From assembly GCA_030652255.1 (NCBI GenBank), contig JAUSAZ010000219.1, positions 1-64,000 of the forward strand: 64,000 nt of DNA. Direction: 5' to 3'. The translations under genes were made by a program, and so were the position numbers. The notes under the pieces are model-generated. The model ran no database searches and had not been told where the DNA came from. It saw only the letters and a list, made by a program, of their open reading frames with translations. Position 1 is the stretch's first letter. Each line of letters opens with the position of its first letter. Below are positions 24,910-34,530 of this stretch, one piece after another. Source of the DNA: Myxococcales bacterium (GTDB lineage Bacteria; Myxococcota_A; Polyangia; Polyangiales; Ga0077539).

Positions 24910-26308
24910 TCTCCACGGGGTAGTCACCGGTGAAGCACGCCTCGCAGAAGCCGTCGCCGCCGGGGTAGCCCACCGCCTCGCGCAGCCCGTCCTGGCTGAG
25001 GTACGAGAGCGAGTCGGCGGTGATGTAGCGGCTGATCTCGTCGACGGAGTGGCTCGCGGCGATGAGCTCGCGCCGGGTGGGCGTGTCGATGCCGTAGAAG
25101 CAGGGCCAGCGGGTGGGCGGCGACGAGATGCGCAGGTGCACCTCGCGGGCGCCCGCGTCGCGGATCATCTTCACGATCTTGCGCGCGGTGGTGCCGCGCA
25201 CGATGGAGTCGTCGACCACCACCACCCGGCGGCCCTGTAGCACCTGGCGCACGGGGTTGAGCTTCAGCCGCACGCCGAAGTGGCGGATGGACTGCGCGGG
25301 CTCGATGAAGGTGCGGCCGACGTAGTGCGAGCGGATGAGGCCCATCTCGAAGGGGATGCCCGACGCGTTGGCGTAGCCGATGGCCGCGGGCACGCCGGAG
25401 TCCGGCACGGGGATGACCACGTCGGCCTCGATGGGGCTCTGGGCCGCGAGGATCTCGCCCATGCGCCGGCGCGCCACGTAGACCGCGCGGCCGTTGACGG
25501 TGCTGTCGGGGCGCGCGAAGTACACGTGCTCGAAGACGCAGAAGCGCGAGGGCGCGGGGTCGAAGGGGCGCAGCGAGCGCACCCCGTCGGGGCCGATGAC
25601 GAGCACCTCGCCGGGCTCGACGTCGCGGACGAACTCCGCGGCGATGAGGTCGAAGGCCGTGGGCTCGCTCGCGACGACGTGCGCGCGGTTGAGGATGCCG
25701 AGGGAGAGCGGGCGGAAGCCGTGGGGGTCGCGGGCGGCGATGAGGGTGTCGCCCACCAGGAAGAGCACGGAGTAGGCGCCGCGGGTCTGCCGCAGCGCGT
25801 GCACCACGCGGTCGACGATGGGGCCGGCGGGCGCGCGGGCGTAGAGGTGGAGGAAGACCTCGGTGTCCGTGGAGGTCTGGAAGATCGAGCCCGCGGCGTC
25901 GAGGGCGGCCTTGAGCTGCTCGACGTTGGTGAGGTTGCCGTTGTGCGCGCACGCGACGCCGAGGCCGCCGTGCTCGACCGCGAAGGGCTGGGCGTTGCGG
26001 ACGTGCGAGGCCCCGGCGGTGGAGTAGCGCACGTGGCCGATGGCGATGTTGCCCGGCAGGCCCGCGATGACCGGCGGGCTGAAGATGTCCTGCACGAGGC
26101 CCATCTGGCGGTGGAGGTGCATCTTCCCGGCGCCGTCGAGCGTGGCGATGCCGGCCGACTCCTGGCCGCGGTGCTGCAGCGCGTGGAGCCCGAGGTACGT
26201 CAGGTTGGCCGCCTCGGGGTGCCCGTACACCGCGAACACGCCGCACTCGTCGTGGAAGTGGTCGTCGTCGTCGGGGGCGTCGGGGAAGAGATCCGGGTCG
26301 AGGTTCAT
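24872..26308 (-). CDS. purF: Amidophosphoribosyltransferase
   Basis: PurF makes 5-phosphoribosylamine from PRPP and glutamine, the first committed step of purine synthesis. The 478-aa protein has a 21-residue propeptide; Cys22 (in [10 protein letters not shown]) becomes the N-terminal nucleophile after processing. The PRPP loop [13 protein letters not shown] is present. Cysteines in RFCVFEH, RWPCFYG and GFCEACF match the four ligands of the 4Fe-4S cluster of Bacillus-type enzymes. It is divergent from the phosphotransferase gene at 26399 and overlaps the 24169 gene at its 3' end. Confidence 0.97.
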   Translation of the reverse strand: MNLDPDLFPDAPDDDDHFHDECGVFAVYGHPEAANLTYLGLHALQHRGQESAGIATLDGAGKMHLHRQMGLVQDIFSPPVIAGLPGNIAIGHVRYSTAGASHVRNAQPFAVEHGGLGVACAHNGNLTNVEQLKAALDAAGSIFQTSTDTEVFLHLYARAPAGPIVDRVVHALRQTRGAYSVLFLVGDTLIAARDPHGFRPLSLGILNRAHVVASEPTAFDLIAAEFVRDVEPGEVLVIGPDGVRSLRPFDPAPSRFCVFEHVYFARPDSTVNGRAVYVARRRMGEILAAQSPIEADVVIPVPDSGVPAAIGYANASGIPFEMGLIRSHYVGRTFIEPAQSIRHFGVRLKLNPVRQVLQGRRVVVVDDSIVRGTTARKIVKMIRDAGAREVHLRISSPPTRWPCFYGIDTPTRRELIAASHSVDEISRYITADSLSYLSQDGLREAVGYPGGDGFCEACFTGDYPVEIIPAERLAMPRG

Positions 26309-26398
26309 CGGGGGTGACGCTGGCGTACCACAGCGACCGCGCGGAGGCAGGGAATGGGCTGCGCGGCCGAGCGCGCTTCGGCTATGCTGCGCCCCGCG

Positions 26399-29011
26399 AT
26401 GAGATGGCTGGTTCCGCTTGCCGAGGCGCATGAAGCCGCGCGCTTCGGTCGCAAGGCGGCGGAGCTCGCGGTGCTCGGCGCCCTGCCCGGGGTCTCCGTG
26501 CCCCGGGGCTTCGTCGTCGACGCGGCGGCTTTCGATGCGCTGCTCCGGGCGACGCTGCCGACGGCCCAGTGGCCCGAGGCGCTGCTCGCCGGGTCGGCGG
26601 TCGACCGTCGCGCCGCGCGGCTCGCCTCCATCCGCGGGCGCCTCCTCGACGCGCCGCTGCCCGACGGGCTCGAGGCCGAGCTCGCGCAGGTCGCGGAGTC
26701 GCTCGACGGGCGCTCGCTCGCGGTGCGCTCCAGCGGCCTCCACGAGGACGCCACGATGGCGAGCGCGGCGGGCCTCCAGGAGAGCTTCCTCGGCGTGCGC
26801 GGCGCGGCCGCACTGCTCGACGCCGTGCGCCGCTGCTGGGGCTCGCTCTACGCCGAGCGCGCGCTCACCTACCTCACGCGGCAGCGGGGAGGGTCGCCGG
26901 TCGGCATGGCCGTGATCGTCCAGGTGATGGTCGAGGCGGAGTGCGCCGGGGTTCTGTTCACGGCCGACCCGCTCGACGGCGCGCGGGGCGTCGCGGTCAT
27001 CGAGGCCACGCGAGGCCTCGGCGTCTCCGTGGTCGACGGGCGGAGCACCCCGGAGGTGCTGCGCGTGCGTCGCAGCGACGCGGCGGTGACGCAGCGGACG
27101 GCGGTGGTCGCGGCGGTGGCCGCGGTGGTCGCGGCGGAGGGCGGCATACAAGAGCAGGTACTGCCCGAGGCCGTGCGGGGCGCCCCGGTGGTGGGCGACG
27201 CCCTGCTCGCCGACCTGCTCGCGCTCGCCGACCGCGCGGAGTCCCAGGCGGGCTCGCCGAGGGACATCGAGTGGGCCTGGGACGGGCGCGCCCTGTGGCT
27301 GCTCCAGTCGCGGAGCATCGTCGGGCTGCCCGGGGCGCCGACGGACGCGACGGGCCTCGACGACCGGCGGGGCTGGGTGTGGAGCAACGTCAACGTGGGC
27401 GAGGCGCTGCCCGGCGTGGCGACGCCGCTCACGTGGTCCATCGCGGTGGCCTTCAGCGAGCGGGGCTTCCGCAAGGCCTTCGCGGGCCTCGGCTGCGAGG
27501 TGACCCCGGAGCTCGAGCTCGTCGGGATCTTCCACGGGCGCATCTACCTCAACCTCACCAACTTCGTGCGGGTCGCCCGGCAGGTGCCGCTGCTCTCGCC
27601 CCGGGTGCTCATCGAGCTCGGCGGCGGCGGGGGCCTCGAGGCGGTCGAGCAGCAGGTGCCCGCCGGGTCTTGGTGGCCCTTCGTGCGCCGCCTGCCGCGC
27701 ACCGCCGGCATCCTCGCGGCGGAGAACCTCGGCCTCGAAGACCGGCTGCGGCGCTTCGAGGTGGACTTCACCGCCGCGCGCTCGCGCTTCGCGGCGCTCC
27801 CCTTCGCGGCCACCGCGCGCCTGGCCTTGCGGCAGGCGCTGCGCGACGCGCGCTCGCTCCTCGACCACACCGGCGAGCTGATGCTCACCTGCGCCTCGGG
27901 CTACCTCGCCTGCATCGTCGCGATGCGGGAGCTCCTGCGCCGCGCGCTGCCCGCCGACAGCGAGCGGCTGGAGCGCGAGCTCCTCGCGGGCTTCGCCGAC
28001 CTCGACAGCGCGGCGCCCGGCATCGCGCTCGTGCACATCGCGGAGATCGCGAGGCGTGAGCCCGCGGCGCGTGCGGTCATCGCCGGGGCCGACCCGCTGC
28101 GCCTCGTGGTCGACGACCTCCCGGCGGGGCCCACGCGGCGGGCCTTCGAGTCGTTCTTGAAGGCCTACGGGTTTCGTTGCCCGCGGGAGGCCGAGCTCTC
28201 GACGCCGCGCTGGCGCGAGGCCCCGGGTACCCTCTTCGCGGCGATGCGCGCCTACCTCCAGCAGTCCGACGACCGGCCCATCGGGCGTGTCGAGCGGCAG
28301 CTCAAGCTCCGCGCCGAGGCCGAGGAGGACCTCGCCCGCCGGCTGCCGCCGGTGGCGCGCTCGGGCGCCCGGCACCTGCTCGCCCGCACGCAGCGCTTCG
28401 CCCGGCTTCGCGAGCGGATGCGCGCGCGGGTGACCGAGGCGCTGGGCTTCGTGCGCATGATCGCGCTGGAGGCGAGCGCGCGGCTCGGGTCGGGCGGCGC
28501 GGACGGAGCGTTCTACCTGACCGTCGACGAGCTCGACGCGTGGCTGGGCGGCGAGCTGACCGACGTCGAGGCCGTGGTCGCGATGCGCCGCGCCGAGGTG
28601 GCGCGCGACCTGGCCCGCCCCGATCCGCCGGCGACCTTCGTGGGCTCGCCGCCGTCCGTGGCCTCGTCCCCGGAGCCGACGGGCGATCACTTCACGGGCG
28701 TGGCGGCGTCGCCGGGGGTGGTCACGGGCCGGGTGAGGGTGCTGCGCGACCCGGGCGACGGGGCGCGCCTGACGCCGGGCGAGGTGCTGGTGACGGCGGT
28801 GGCGGACGTCGGGTGGACGCCGCTCTTCCTCGTGGCGACGGCGGTGGTCACCGAGCTCGGCGGGGCGCTCTCGCACGCCGCGCTGGTGGCGCGCGAGTAC
28901 GGGGTACCGGCGGTGGTCAACGTGGCGGGCGCGACGCGCGCGCTGAAGACGGGCGACCTCGTGCGCGTCGACGGCAACCGCGGCGTGGTGGAGCGCATCG
29001 AATGCGTGTGA
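26399..29011 (+). CDS. PEP synthase-like phosphotransferase of rifampin phosphotransferase build
   Basis: The 870-aa protein has an N-terminal ATP-grasp domain of the pyruvate phosphate dikinase type (residues 1-310; [19 protein letters not shown], then [11 protein letters not shown]) and a C-terminal swivelling domain with the phosphohistidine motif [15 protein letters not shown] (His826). The middle 450 residues match no core metabolic dikinase, and the C-terminal PEP-binding barrel is missing. This three-part plan and length are those of rifampin phosphotransferase (active His near 825). The middle domain would hold the substrate, which is unknown here. A TATGCT hexamer lies 10 nt before ATG 26399. 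The 3' end overlaps the next gene by 10 nt. Confidence 0.82.
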   Translation: MRWLVPLAEAHEAARFGRKAAELAVLGALPGVSVPRGFVVDAAAFDALLRATLPTAQWPEALLAGSAVDRRAARLASIRGRLLDAPLPDGLEAELAQVAESLDGRSLAVRSSGLHEDATMASAAGLQESFLGVRGAAALLDAVRRCWGSLYAERALTYLTRQRGGSPVGMAVIVQVMVEAECAGVLFTADPLDGARGVAVIEATRGLGVSVVDGRSTPEVLRVRRSDAAVTQRTAVVAAVAAVVAAEGGIQEQVLPEAVRGAPVVGDALLADLLALADRAESQAGSPRDIEWAWDGRALWLLQSRSIVGLPGAPTDATGLDDRRGWVWSNVNVGEALPGVATPLTWSIAVAFSERGFRKAFAGLGCEVTPELELVGIFHGRIYLNLTNFVRVARQVPLLSPRVLIELGGGGGLEAVEQQVPAGSWWPFVRRLPRTAGILAAENLGLEDRLRRFEVDFTAARSRFAALPFAATARLALRQALRDARSLLDHTGELMLTCASGYLACIVAMRELLRRALPADSERLERELLAGFADLDSAAPGIALVHIAEIARREPAARAVIAGADPLRLVVDDLPAGPTRRAFESFLKAYGFRCPREAELSTPRWREAPGTLFAAMRAYLQQSDDRPIGRVERQLKLRAEAEEDLARRLPPVARSGARHLLARTQRFARLRERMRARVTEALGFVRMIALEASARLGSGGADGAFYLTVDELDAWLGGELTDVEAVVAMRRAEVARDLARPDPPATFVGSPPSVASSPEPTGDHFTGVAASPGVVTGRVRVLRDPGDGARLTPGEVLVTAVADVGWTPLFLVATAVVTELGGALSHAALVAREYGVPAVVNVAGATRALKTGDLVRVDGNRGVVERIECV

Positions 29012-29703
29012 TCGGGGCGACGGTGCTCTTCGACGCCGACGACTGGGTCGTGCTCGACAAGCCCGCGGGGCTGCTGACGACGCCGCGCGCGAAGGGTGAG
29101 GCGTCGCTGGTGGGGGTCGCCCAGCGGCTGCGGCCGAAGAGCGCGCACTGGCACCCGCTCTCGCGGCTCGACGCGTCGGTGACCGGGGCGGTGCTCTTCG
29201 CGCTGAGCGACTGGGCGATCGCGACCGCGGCGGCGGCGAAGGAGGCGGGGGAATACCAGCGCTGGTATGCCGGGCTCGTCGGGGGGGCGGTCGGGGAGGC
29301 GGCGGGGGAGTGGTCGTGGCGCATCGAGGACGACCCGAAGGACCGCACGCGCCGGCGCTGCGGCGAGGGCCCGGCGTCGGTCGAGGCGCTCACCCGATGG
29401 ACCCGGCTGGGCGCGGGCGAGCGGGCGACGGCGCTGGGCTTCGTGCCGGTCACCGGGCGGACGCACCAGATCCGGTTGCACGCGGCGAAGGCCGGGGTCG
29501 CGCTCCTGGGCGACGTGGCCTACGGCGGGGCGCGGCGGCTGACCTCGGCGACCGGCGCGGTGCTCGCGGTGCCGCGGGTGATGCTGCATGCGCGGGCGGT
29601 GCGGGTGCCCGGGAGGCCCTCGGTGGTGACCTCGCCGTGGCCGGATGATTTCGCCGCGCTCCAGTCGGCGCTGGTGCCGACGATGGGGCCGTGGCCCCCG
29701 TAG
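29002..29703 (+). CDS. RluA-family pseudouridine synthase without S4 domain
   Basis: This 233-aa enzyme has the RluA-type catalytic core: [13 protein letters not shown] near the start, SRLDASVTG in place of the usual HRLDxxTSG (catalytic Asp kept), and [16 protein letters not shown] later. There is no S4 domain, so it resembles TruC or RluA-type tRNA/rRNA modifiers rather than RluD. Its ATG lies 10 nt inside the 3' end of the phosphotransferase gene, so translation is coupled. The stop at 29701-29703 touches the stop of the convergent asnB (29704) with no gap. Confidence 0.83.
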   Translation: MRVIGATVLFDADDWVVLDKPAGLLTTPRAKGEASLVGVAQRLRPKSAHWHPLSRLDASVTGAVLFALSDWAIATAAAAKEAGEYQRWYAGLVGGAVGEAAGEWSWRIEDDPKDRTRRRCGEGPASVEALTRWTRLGAGERATALGFVPVTGRTHQIRLHAAKAGVALLGDVAYGGARRLTSATGAVLAVPRVMLHARAVRVPGRPSVVTSPWPDDFAALQSALVPTMGPWPP

Positions 29704-31590
29704 TCAGGCCGCCGCGGAGGGCCGCGCGTCGACGAGCTCGCGGAGCCAGAGCTCGAGCATGAGCAGCGTCCAGACGCGGTCGTAGCGGGGGGCGCGGCCG
29801 TCGAGGGTGCGCACGAGAGCCTCGACCTCGCGGGGCTCGAAGAGGCCGCGCTGACGGGCGGTGCGGTCGAGCAGCAGGTCGTTGACCATCGGGCGCAGCG
29901 CGTGGCGAAACCAGTGCTCCAGGGGGATGCCGAAGCCCATCTTCTTGCGGTCGATGACCTCGGGGGGGAGCAGCCGGCGGGCGGCGGCGCGCAGCACCAC
30001 CTTGCCCTCGCCGTGCAGGAGCTGCCGGTCGGGCAGGCGCGCGGCGAACTCCACCACCTCGGTGTCGAGGAAGGGGCAGCGCACCTCCAGCGCGTGGGCC
30101 ATCGCGGCGATGTCCACCTTCACGTTGATGTCGTCGATCATGTACGTGTGCCAGTCGAGGTCGGTGATGCGGCTCATCGGCTGGCGGGCCGCGCTCGCCG
30201 CGAGGATGCGCTCGAAGCGCCGCTCGCTCTCGTCGCCGCGCGCCGCCCGCATGCGCTCGCCGTAGAGCCCGTCGCGCTCGGCGCCGACGAACTGGCCCAC
30301 GAGCACCATGTAGCGCGCCGCCTCGCCCTGCGAGAGGCGCCTCGCGTAGCGCCCGAGGTAGGGGAAGAACACCCGCCCGAAGGCGCCGAAGGCCGACTGC
30401 GCGGGGCCCCGCAGGGCGCTCGGGACGCGGTCGTAGAGGTGCCCGATGCGGGCGGTGTTGTAGCGCCGGTAGCCGCCGAAGTTCTCGTCACCGGCGTCGC
30501 CCGAGAGCGACACCGTGACGTGCTCGCGGGTCATCTTGGAGAGGTACCAGGTGGCCACGGCGCTGCTGTCGGCGAAGGGCTCGCCGTGGTGGCGCACGAT
30601 CTCCGGGAGCACGGAGACCATGTCGGCGCGCACCTCGAGCTCCTGGTGCTCGGTGCCGAAGCGCTTCGCCACCATGCGCGCGAAGGCGACCTCGGAGTAG
30701 TCGGCCTCGGCGAAGCCGATGGAGAAGGTCTTCACCGGGCGGTCGCTGGCCTCGGCCATCAGGGCCACGATCGTCGAGCTGTCGATGCCGCCGGAGAGGA
30801 AGGCGCCGAGGGGGACGTCGGCGACCATGCGCCGCCGCACGGCGCCGCGCAGCAGCACCAGGAGCTCGTCGGCGAGCGCCTCGGTGGACTCGGTGCGCAG
30901 CGGCCCCACGGGGCGGGACCAGTAGCGCTCGAGGCGCGGGGCCTGGCCGGGCTCGATCACCGCGTAGTGCGCCGCGGGGAGCTTGGCGGTGTCCTTGAAC
31001 GCGGCGCGGGGCGAGGGGACGTAGCCGAGCGTGAGGTACTCGTCGATCACCGCGAGGTCGGCCTCCGCGCGCTCGTCGGGGAAGGCCGTGACGAGCGCGT
31101 GCACCTCCGAGGCGAAGGCCACCCCGTGGTGCAGCCGGCGGTAGAAGAGGGGCTTCTTGCCGGCGCGGTCGCGGGCGAGGAGGAGCCGCTGGCGGCGCGA
31201 GTCCCAGAGCGCCAGGGCGAACATCCCGTGGAGGCGCGCGATGCAGGCCTCGCCGAGCTCCTCATAGAGGTGCACGACCACCTCGCTATCGGAGCGCGAG
31301 CGGAAGGTGTGTCCCTTTGCGACCAGCTCGTCACGGAGCTCGGCGAAGTTGTAGATCTCGCCGTTGACCACCACCGAGACCGAGCCGTCCTCGTTGGGCA
31401 GCGGCTGCCGCGCCTCGGGGGAGAGGTCGATGATGGAGAGGCGGCGGTGGCCGAGCACGCAGGGGCCGTCGGCGAGCACCCCGTCGGCGTCGGGGCCGCG
31501 GTGGCGGATGGCGTCGTTCATCCGCTGGACTGCGCGCTCGTCGCCGGGGCGCCTCGGGTCGTGGGAGAGGAAGCCGCTGATGCCGCACAT
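29704..31590 (-). CDS. asnB: Asparagine synthase-type amidotransferase, copy 1
   Basis: The 628-aa protein has an N-terminal class II glutamine amidotransferase domain with nucleophile Cys2 (MCGISGF) and NGEIYNF, and a C-terminal synthetase domain with the ATP PP-loop SGGIDSS (266-272). AsnB makes asparagine, but copies inside glycan clusters are often sugar amidotransferases. The gene faces away from a glycosyltransferase island and has a paralogue at 40212 in mirror orientation, so a role in amidating uronic-acid sugars is plausible. A leaderless promoter lies 8 nt upstream of ATG 31590. The longer frame upstream looks non-coding. Confidence 0.9.
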   Translation of the reverse strand: MCGISGFLSHDPRRPGDERAVQRMNDAIRHRGPDADGVLADGPCVLGHRRLSIIDLSPEARQPLPNEDGSVSVVVNGEIYNFAELRDELVAKGHTFRSRSDSEVVVHLYEELGEACIARLHGMFALALWDSRRQRLLLARDRAGKKPLFYRRLHHGVAFASEVHALVTAFPDERAEADLAVIDEYLTLGYVPSPRAAFKDTAKLPAAHYAVIEPGQAPRLERYWSRPVGPLRTESTEALADELLVLLRGAVRRRMVADVPLGAFLSGGIDSSTIVALMAEASDRPVKTFSIGFAEADYSEVAFARMVAKRFGTEHQELEVRADMVSVLPEIVRHHGEPFADSSAVATWYLSKMTREHVTVSLSGDAGDENFGGYRRYNTARIGHLYDRVPSALRGPAQSAFGAFGRVFFPYLGRYARRLSQGEAARYMVLVGQFVGAERDGLYGERMRAARGDESERRFERILAASAARQPMSRITDLDWHTYMIDDINVKVDIAAMAHALEVRCPFLDTEVVEFAARLPDRQLLHGEGKVVLRAAARRLLPPEVIDRKKMGFGIPLEHWFRHALRPMVNDLLLDRTARQRGLFEPREVEALVRTLDGRAPRYDRVWTLLMLELWLRELVDARPSAAA

Positions 31591-31598
31591 CCGGGGAG

Positions 31599-31628
31599 CG
31601 TCTAGCACCACCCGGCGAGGGGGGGCAA
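31599..31628 (-). promoter_or_regulatory. Probable promoter giving a leaderless asnB mRNA
   Basis: On the minus strand TTGCCC (31623-31628) and TAGACG (31599-31604) are 18 nt apart, with TG one base before the -10 hexamer. The -10 ends 8 nt from ATG 31590. Confidence 0.5.
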
Positions 31629-31698
31629 CGCCGCGCGGCCCCGCGTCGGGCGCCCGGAGGCGGGACCCGTGGGCCCCCCCGAGGGCCGAGGGTATCGC

Positions 31699-31729
31699 TT
31701 GACCACGCGGCGCTGCGTGGCCCAACGAT
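31699..31729 (+). promoter_or_regulatory. Possible promoter with an operator-like inverted repeat
   Basis: TTGACC (31699-31704) and AACGAT (31724-31729) are 19 nt apart, and the -10 lies 8 nt before ATG 31738. The spacer holds CCACGC (31703-31708) and GCGTGG (31715-31720), exact inverted copies around GGCGCT. A protein bound there would block the promoter. Confidence 0.4.
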
Positions 31730-31737
31730 GTCGCCCG

Positions 31738-33411
31738 ATGCCCACCTCGCGACGCCCCGACCCCGCCGCGTGGTGGGCCCTGCGCCGCGACCCCTTCGCC
31801 TGGATCGTCGCGGGCTTCGTGCTCGCCCTCGTGGTCGGGTCGTGGTGGGGGCTGCCCTGCACGGACTCGTGGTCCAACGACGAGGTCTCGCCCCGCCCAT
31901 CGGCCCTCGGCGCGGTCTTCGAGACGTGGATCCCCGGGCACTACTTCCGCTATCCCCCGCTGCACGTCCTCGGGCTGACGGTGCTCCAGTCGCCCATCAT
32001 CCTGGCGGGCGTCGCTCGCGCGGGCCTCGACCCGCAGGCCATCGCCCGCGAGCTCATCCAGCCCGCGTACATGACCCCCGCGGCGGTGATCGGCCGCCTC
32101 GTCTCCGCCGCCATGGCCCTCGCCGTCGTCTGGAACCAACGGCGGCTCTGGGCGCGCATCGTGTCGCCCCGCGCGGGCCTCGTCGCCGCGGCCCTCACGG
32201 CCTTCAACCCGGTCTTCGTCTACCTCGCGCACACCGCGGGCCTCGACGTCCCGTACTTCTGCTGGGTCAGCTTCGCCCTCGTCGAGCTCGATCGGGTGCT
32301 CGCCGGCGATGGGAGCGAGCGCCGCGTGGCCCTCCTCACCGCCGCCGCCCTGCTCACCAAGGACCAGTCGCTCTTCCTCCTGCTGGGTCCGCTGCTCGTG
32401 GCCTTCGTGGCGCGCCCGCTGCGCGACGCGGCCCCGGGCGCCCGGCTGCGCGCCCTCTGGCAGCCGCGGCTCCTGCGCGCGGGCCTGCCGGCGCTCGCGC
32501 TCTTCCTCGTCGTCTCCGGCATCGCGACCAACCCGTCGGGCTTCCAGCGCAAGCTGGAGTTCATGCGCCTGGGCAACACCGACTGGGTCGTCTACGAGCG
32601 GAGCCTCCGCGGCGTCGCCCGGCAGCTCGTCGACATCCTCCGCAGCGTGCCCCTCTTCGGCGCTCGGGGCGTCGCCGTCGCCGCGCTCGTGGGCCTCCTC
32701 CTCGCCGCGCGCTCCGGGGACCGCCTCCGCCGGCTGCTCCCCGCCGCCGCCGCGCTCTCCTACCTCGCCCTCTTCGTGATCCCGTCGCGCTGGACGATGG
32801 AGCGCCACCTCCTGCCCCTGTCCCTGCTGCTCTTCCCCTACGCGGCCCTCGTGCTCGACCGCGTGCGCGACGAGCGCCTCGCCCTCGGCGCCGCGCTGCT
32901 CGCGCTCGGCCCGCAGCTCGTCGACGTGGCCTCGATCGACGGCACCCTGGTCGCCGACGCCCGCGGCGCCGTGACCCGCTACCTCGCGGCGCTCCCGCCG
33001 GGCACGAGGGTGGAGGTCTACGGAGGAAACCAGTACCTCCCGCGCCTCCCGTCGCACCTCGCCGTCACGCGCGTCGGCACGGCGGAGATTCGTGCGCGGA
33101 GCCCGCTCCCGGGCGTGGTCGAGCGGCGCGAGGCCTTCGGACTCGTCGCGGCGCGCGCCCCGGAGTACCTCGTCGTGAGCGAGAGCACCGTCGGCTTCCA
33201 CGCCCCTCCGCCGGGCACCGCCCTCAGCGCGCACGCTCGCCTCGACGCCGGCGACCCCGACGCGCGCGCGTTCTTCTCCGCGCTCGCCGCCGACGCCGGG
33301 CCGTACCGGCGGGTGCTGCGCGCGCGGTGCACGCTCCCGTGGCCGCTCCGGTGCTGGCGGGTGCACCTGTCGACCGGCGCGGAGGCCTGGGTCTACCGCG
33401 CCCCGCGCTGA
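31738..33411 (+). CDS. PMT-like membrane glycosyltransferase
   Basis: This 557-aa protein has about nine to ten hydrophobic helices between residues 20 and 400 and a soluble C-terminal part. The first loop holds SWSNDEVSPRPS, with the acidic Asp-Glu pair near residue 50 typical of GT-C enzymes (PMT/ArnT/dolichyl-phosphate-sugar dependent), and YFRYPPLHVL follows. Such enzymes move a sugar from a lipid carrier to a target outside the cytoplasmic membrane. It lies in the glycan island between asnB (divergent) and a methyltransferase (convergent, 4 bp away). ATG 31738 is preferred; upstream codons in frame look non-coding. Confidence 0.75.
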   Translation: MPTSRRPDPAAWWALRRDPFAWIVAGFVLALVVGSWWGLPCTDSWSNDEVSPRPSALGAVFETWIPGHYFRYPPLHVLGLTVLQSPIILAGVARAGLDPQAIARELIQPAYMTPAAVIGRLVSAAMALAVVWNQRRLWARIVSPRAGLVAAALTAFNPVFVYLAHTAGLDVPYFCWVSFALVELDRVLAGDGSERRVALLTAAALLTKDQSLFLLLGPLLVAFVARPLRDAAPGARLRALWQPRLLRAGLPALALFLVVSGIATNPSGFQRKLEFMRLGNTDWVVYERSLRGVARQLVDILRSVPLFGARGVAVAALVGLLLAARSGDRLRRLLPAAAALSYLALFVIPSRWTMERHLLPLSLLLFPYAALVLDRVRDERLALGAALLALGPQLVDVASIDGTLVADARGAVTRYLAALPPGTRVEVYGGNQYLPRLPSHLAVTRVGTAEIRARSPLPGVVERREAFGLVAARAPEYLVVSESTVGFHAPPPGTALSAHARLDAGDPDARAFFSALAADAGPYRRVLRARCTLPWPLRCWRVHLSTGAEAWVYRAPR

Positions 33412-33415
33412 GCGA

Positions 33416-34399
33416 TCAGTACGCCGAGACCCCGTCGGTGGGCGCGTCGGCGAGGGCGCTGGCGTCGAGCGCGGGCGTCGCCGCCGGGTGGCGCGGGCCC
33501 ACCTGGACGAGCCAGAGCCCGAGCACTCGGAGTTCCTCCTCAGGGAGTCGGGCGAAGGCCGGGGGGAGGTGGGGCCGCAGCGCGCGCACGGCCTCGAGCG
33601 AGGTGCGGTGCGACACGGAGGCGTGCACCACGCGCAGCCCGTCCCGGGCCCCGAGCGTGAGGTACGCCGCGGCGCGCACGCGGTTGGGCAGGTCGAGGTG
33701 GCTCGCCATCTGGCGGTACACGGACTCCGGGAAGAGCAGGAAGTCCAACACGTTGTCGCGGTGCATCCCGTGCGAGCGCAGGTCGACCTTGTGGATGAGC
33801 ACCGCGTCGTCGGCGAGCACCGGCGCGAGCGACGCGAAGAGCCCGGGCAGGTCGCTGACGTGTTCGAGCACGGCGCGGGAGATCACGAGGTCGACGCGTC
33901 GGCCGTCGGCCACGGCGTCGGCGAAGTTGGCGCGCACGGTGGTGCCCGCGAGCAGCTCGCGCCATTGGTCGCGGGGGAGGCCCTCGCGCTCGGCGACGCG
34001 CTCGTACACCTCGCGGTTCTTCTCCTCGTCGCGCGACTCGATGTCGTAGGCGTCGACGGCGACGTAGCTGTCGGCGCCGCGCGCGCGGGCGATGAGGCCC
34101 ACCGAGCGCAGGTCGCCCGGGCCCAGCTCCAGCACCCGGTGCCCGCGCCAGAGGTCCTCGCGCGACGTGATGACCCCCGCCGCGAGCGCGATGGCCTCGT
34201 AGTCGTCGGCCACCGCGCGGGCGTAGCGCGCGGACTCCCCGGGCTGCACCGCCGCCCCGCGGCGTCGTCGGACGCGCCACGCGTAGAGCTTCGGCGCGCG
34301 GTGGGCGAGGGCGCTCTCGTAGGCCCGGTCGAGCGCGGTGCGCGCGGCCCACAGGGCCTTCGCGGGGCGGGACATCCAGAAGCGGAGGGGTGGGTTCAC
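33416..34399 (-). CDS. SAM-dependent methyltransferase
   Basis: The 327-aa product has a class I methyltransferase core: motif I VLELGPGDLRSVGLIARA (residues 87-104), an acidic residue at VAVDAYD, and VDLVISRAVLEHVSD for motif IV. The basic N-terminal 50 residues (RRRRG) are not membrane-spanning. It may methylate a sugar or the glycan end. The start is uncertain: GTG 34399 gives the length listed; ATG 34375 is next. A -10-like TATAGT on the minus strand at 34463-34468 would give a 50-nt leader. It lies divergent from the first GT4 gene. Confidence 0.75.
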   Translation of the reverse strand: MNPPLRFWMSRPAKALWAARTALDRAYESALAHRAPKLYAWRVRRRRGAAVQPGESARYARAVADDYEAIALAAGVITSREDLWRGHRVLELGPGDLRSVGLIARARGADSYVAVDAYDIESRDEEKNREVYERVAEREGLPRDQWRELLAGTTVRANFADAVADGRRVDLVISRAVLEHVSDLPGLFASLAPVLADDAVLIHKVDLRSHGMHRDNVLDFLLFPESVYRQMASHLDLPNRVRAAAYLTLGARDGLRVVHASVSHRTSLEAVRALRPHLPPAFARLPEEELRVLGLWLVQVGPRHPAATPALDASALADAPTDGVSAY

Positions 34400-34493
34400 G
34401 CGGTTCGCTCGCCCGCGCCGCGCTCGGCGACCATCGTGATGCGCGGCGTCGGGAGGGCGACGACTATAGGCCCGGCGATCTCGCGTGGATACC

Positions 34494-34522
34494 TTGAGGG
34501 CCGCGGCGCGCGGTGCTACGGC
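34494..34522 (+). promoter_or_regulatory. Probable promoter deciding the GT4 start codon
   Basis: TTGAGG (34494-34499) and TACGGC (34517-34522) are 17 nt apart, with TG one base before the -10. The GTG at 34513 lies upstream of the -10, so it cannot be the start if this promoter is used. GTG 34531, 8 nt downstream, fits a leaderless mRNA. Confidence 0.45.
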
Positions 34523-34530
34523 CTCGCCCC

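Noticed and set aside
26360-26398. -35 element for the phosphotransferase gene
   Set aside because: A TATGCT -10 is present, but no hexamer at 16-18 nt resembles TTGACA, so no promoter feature was listed.
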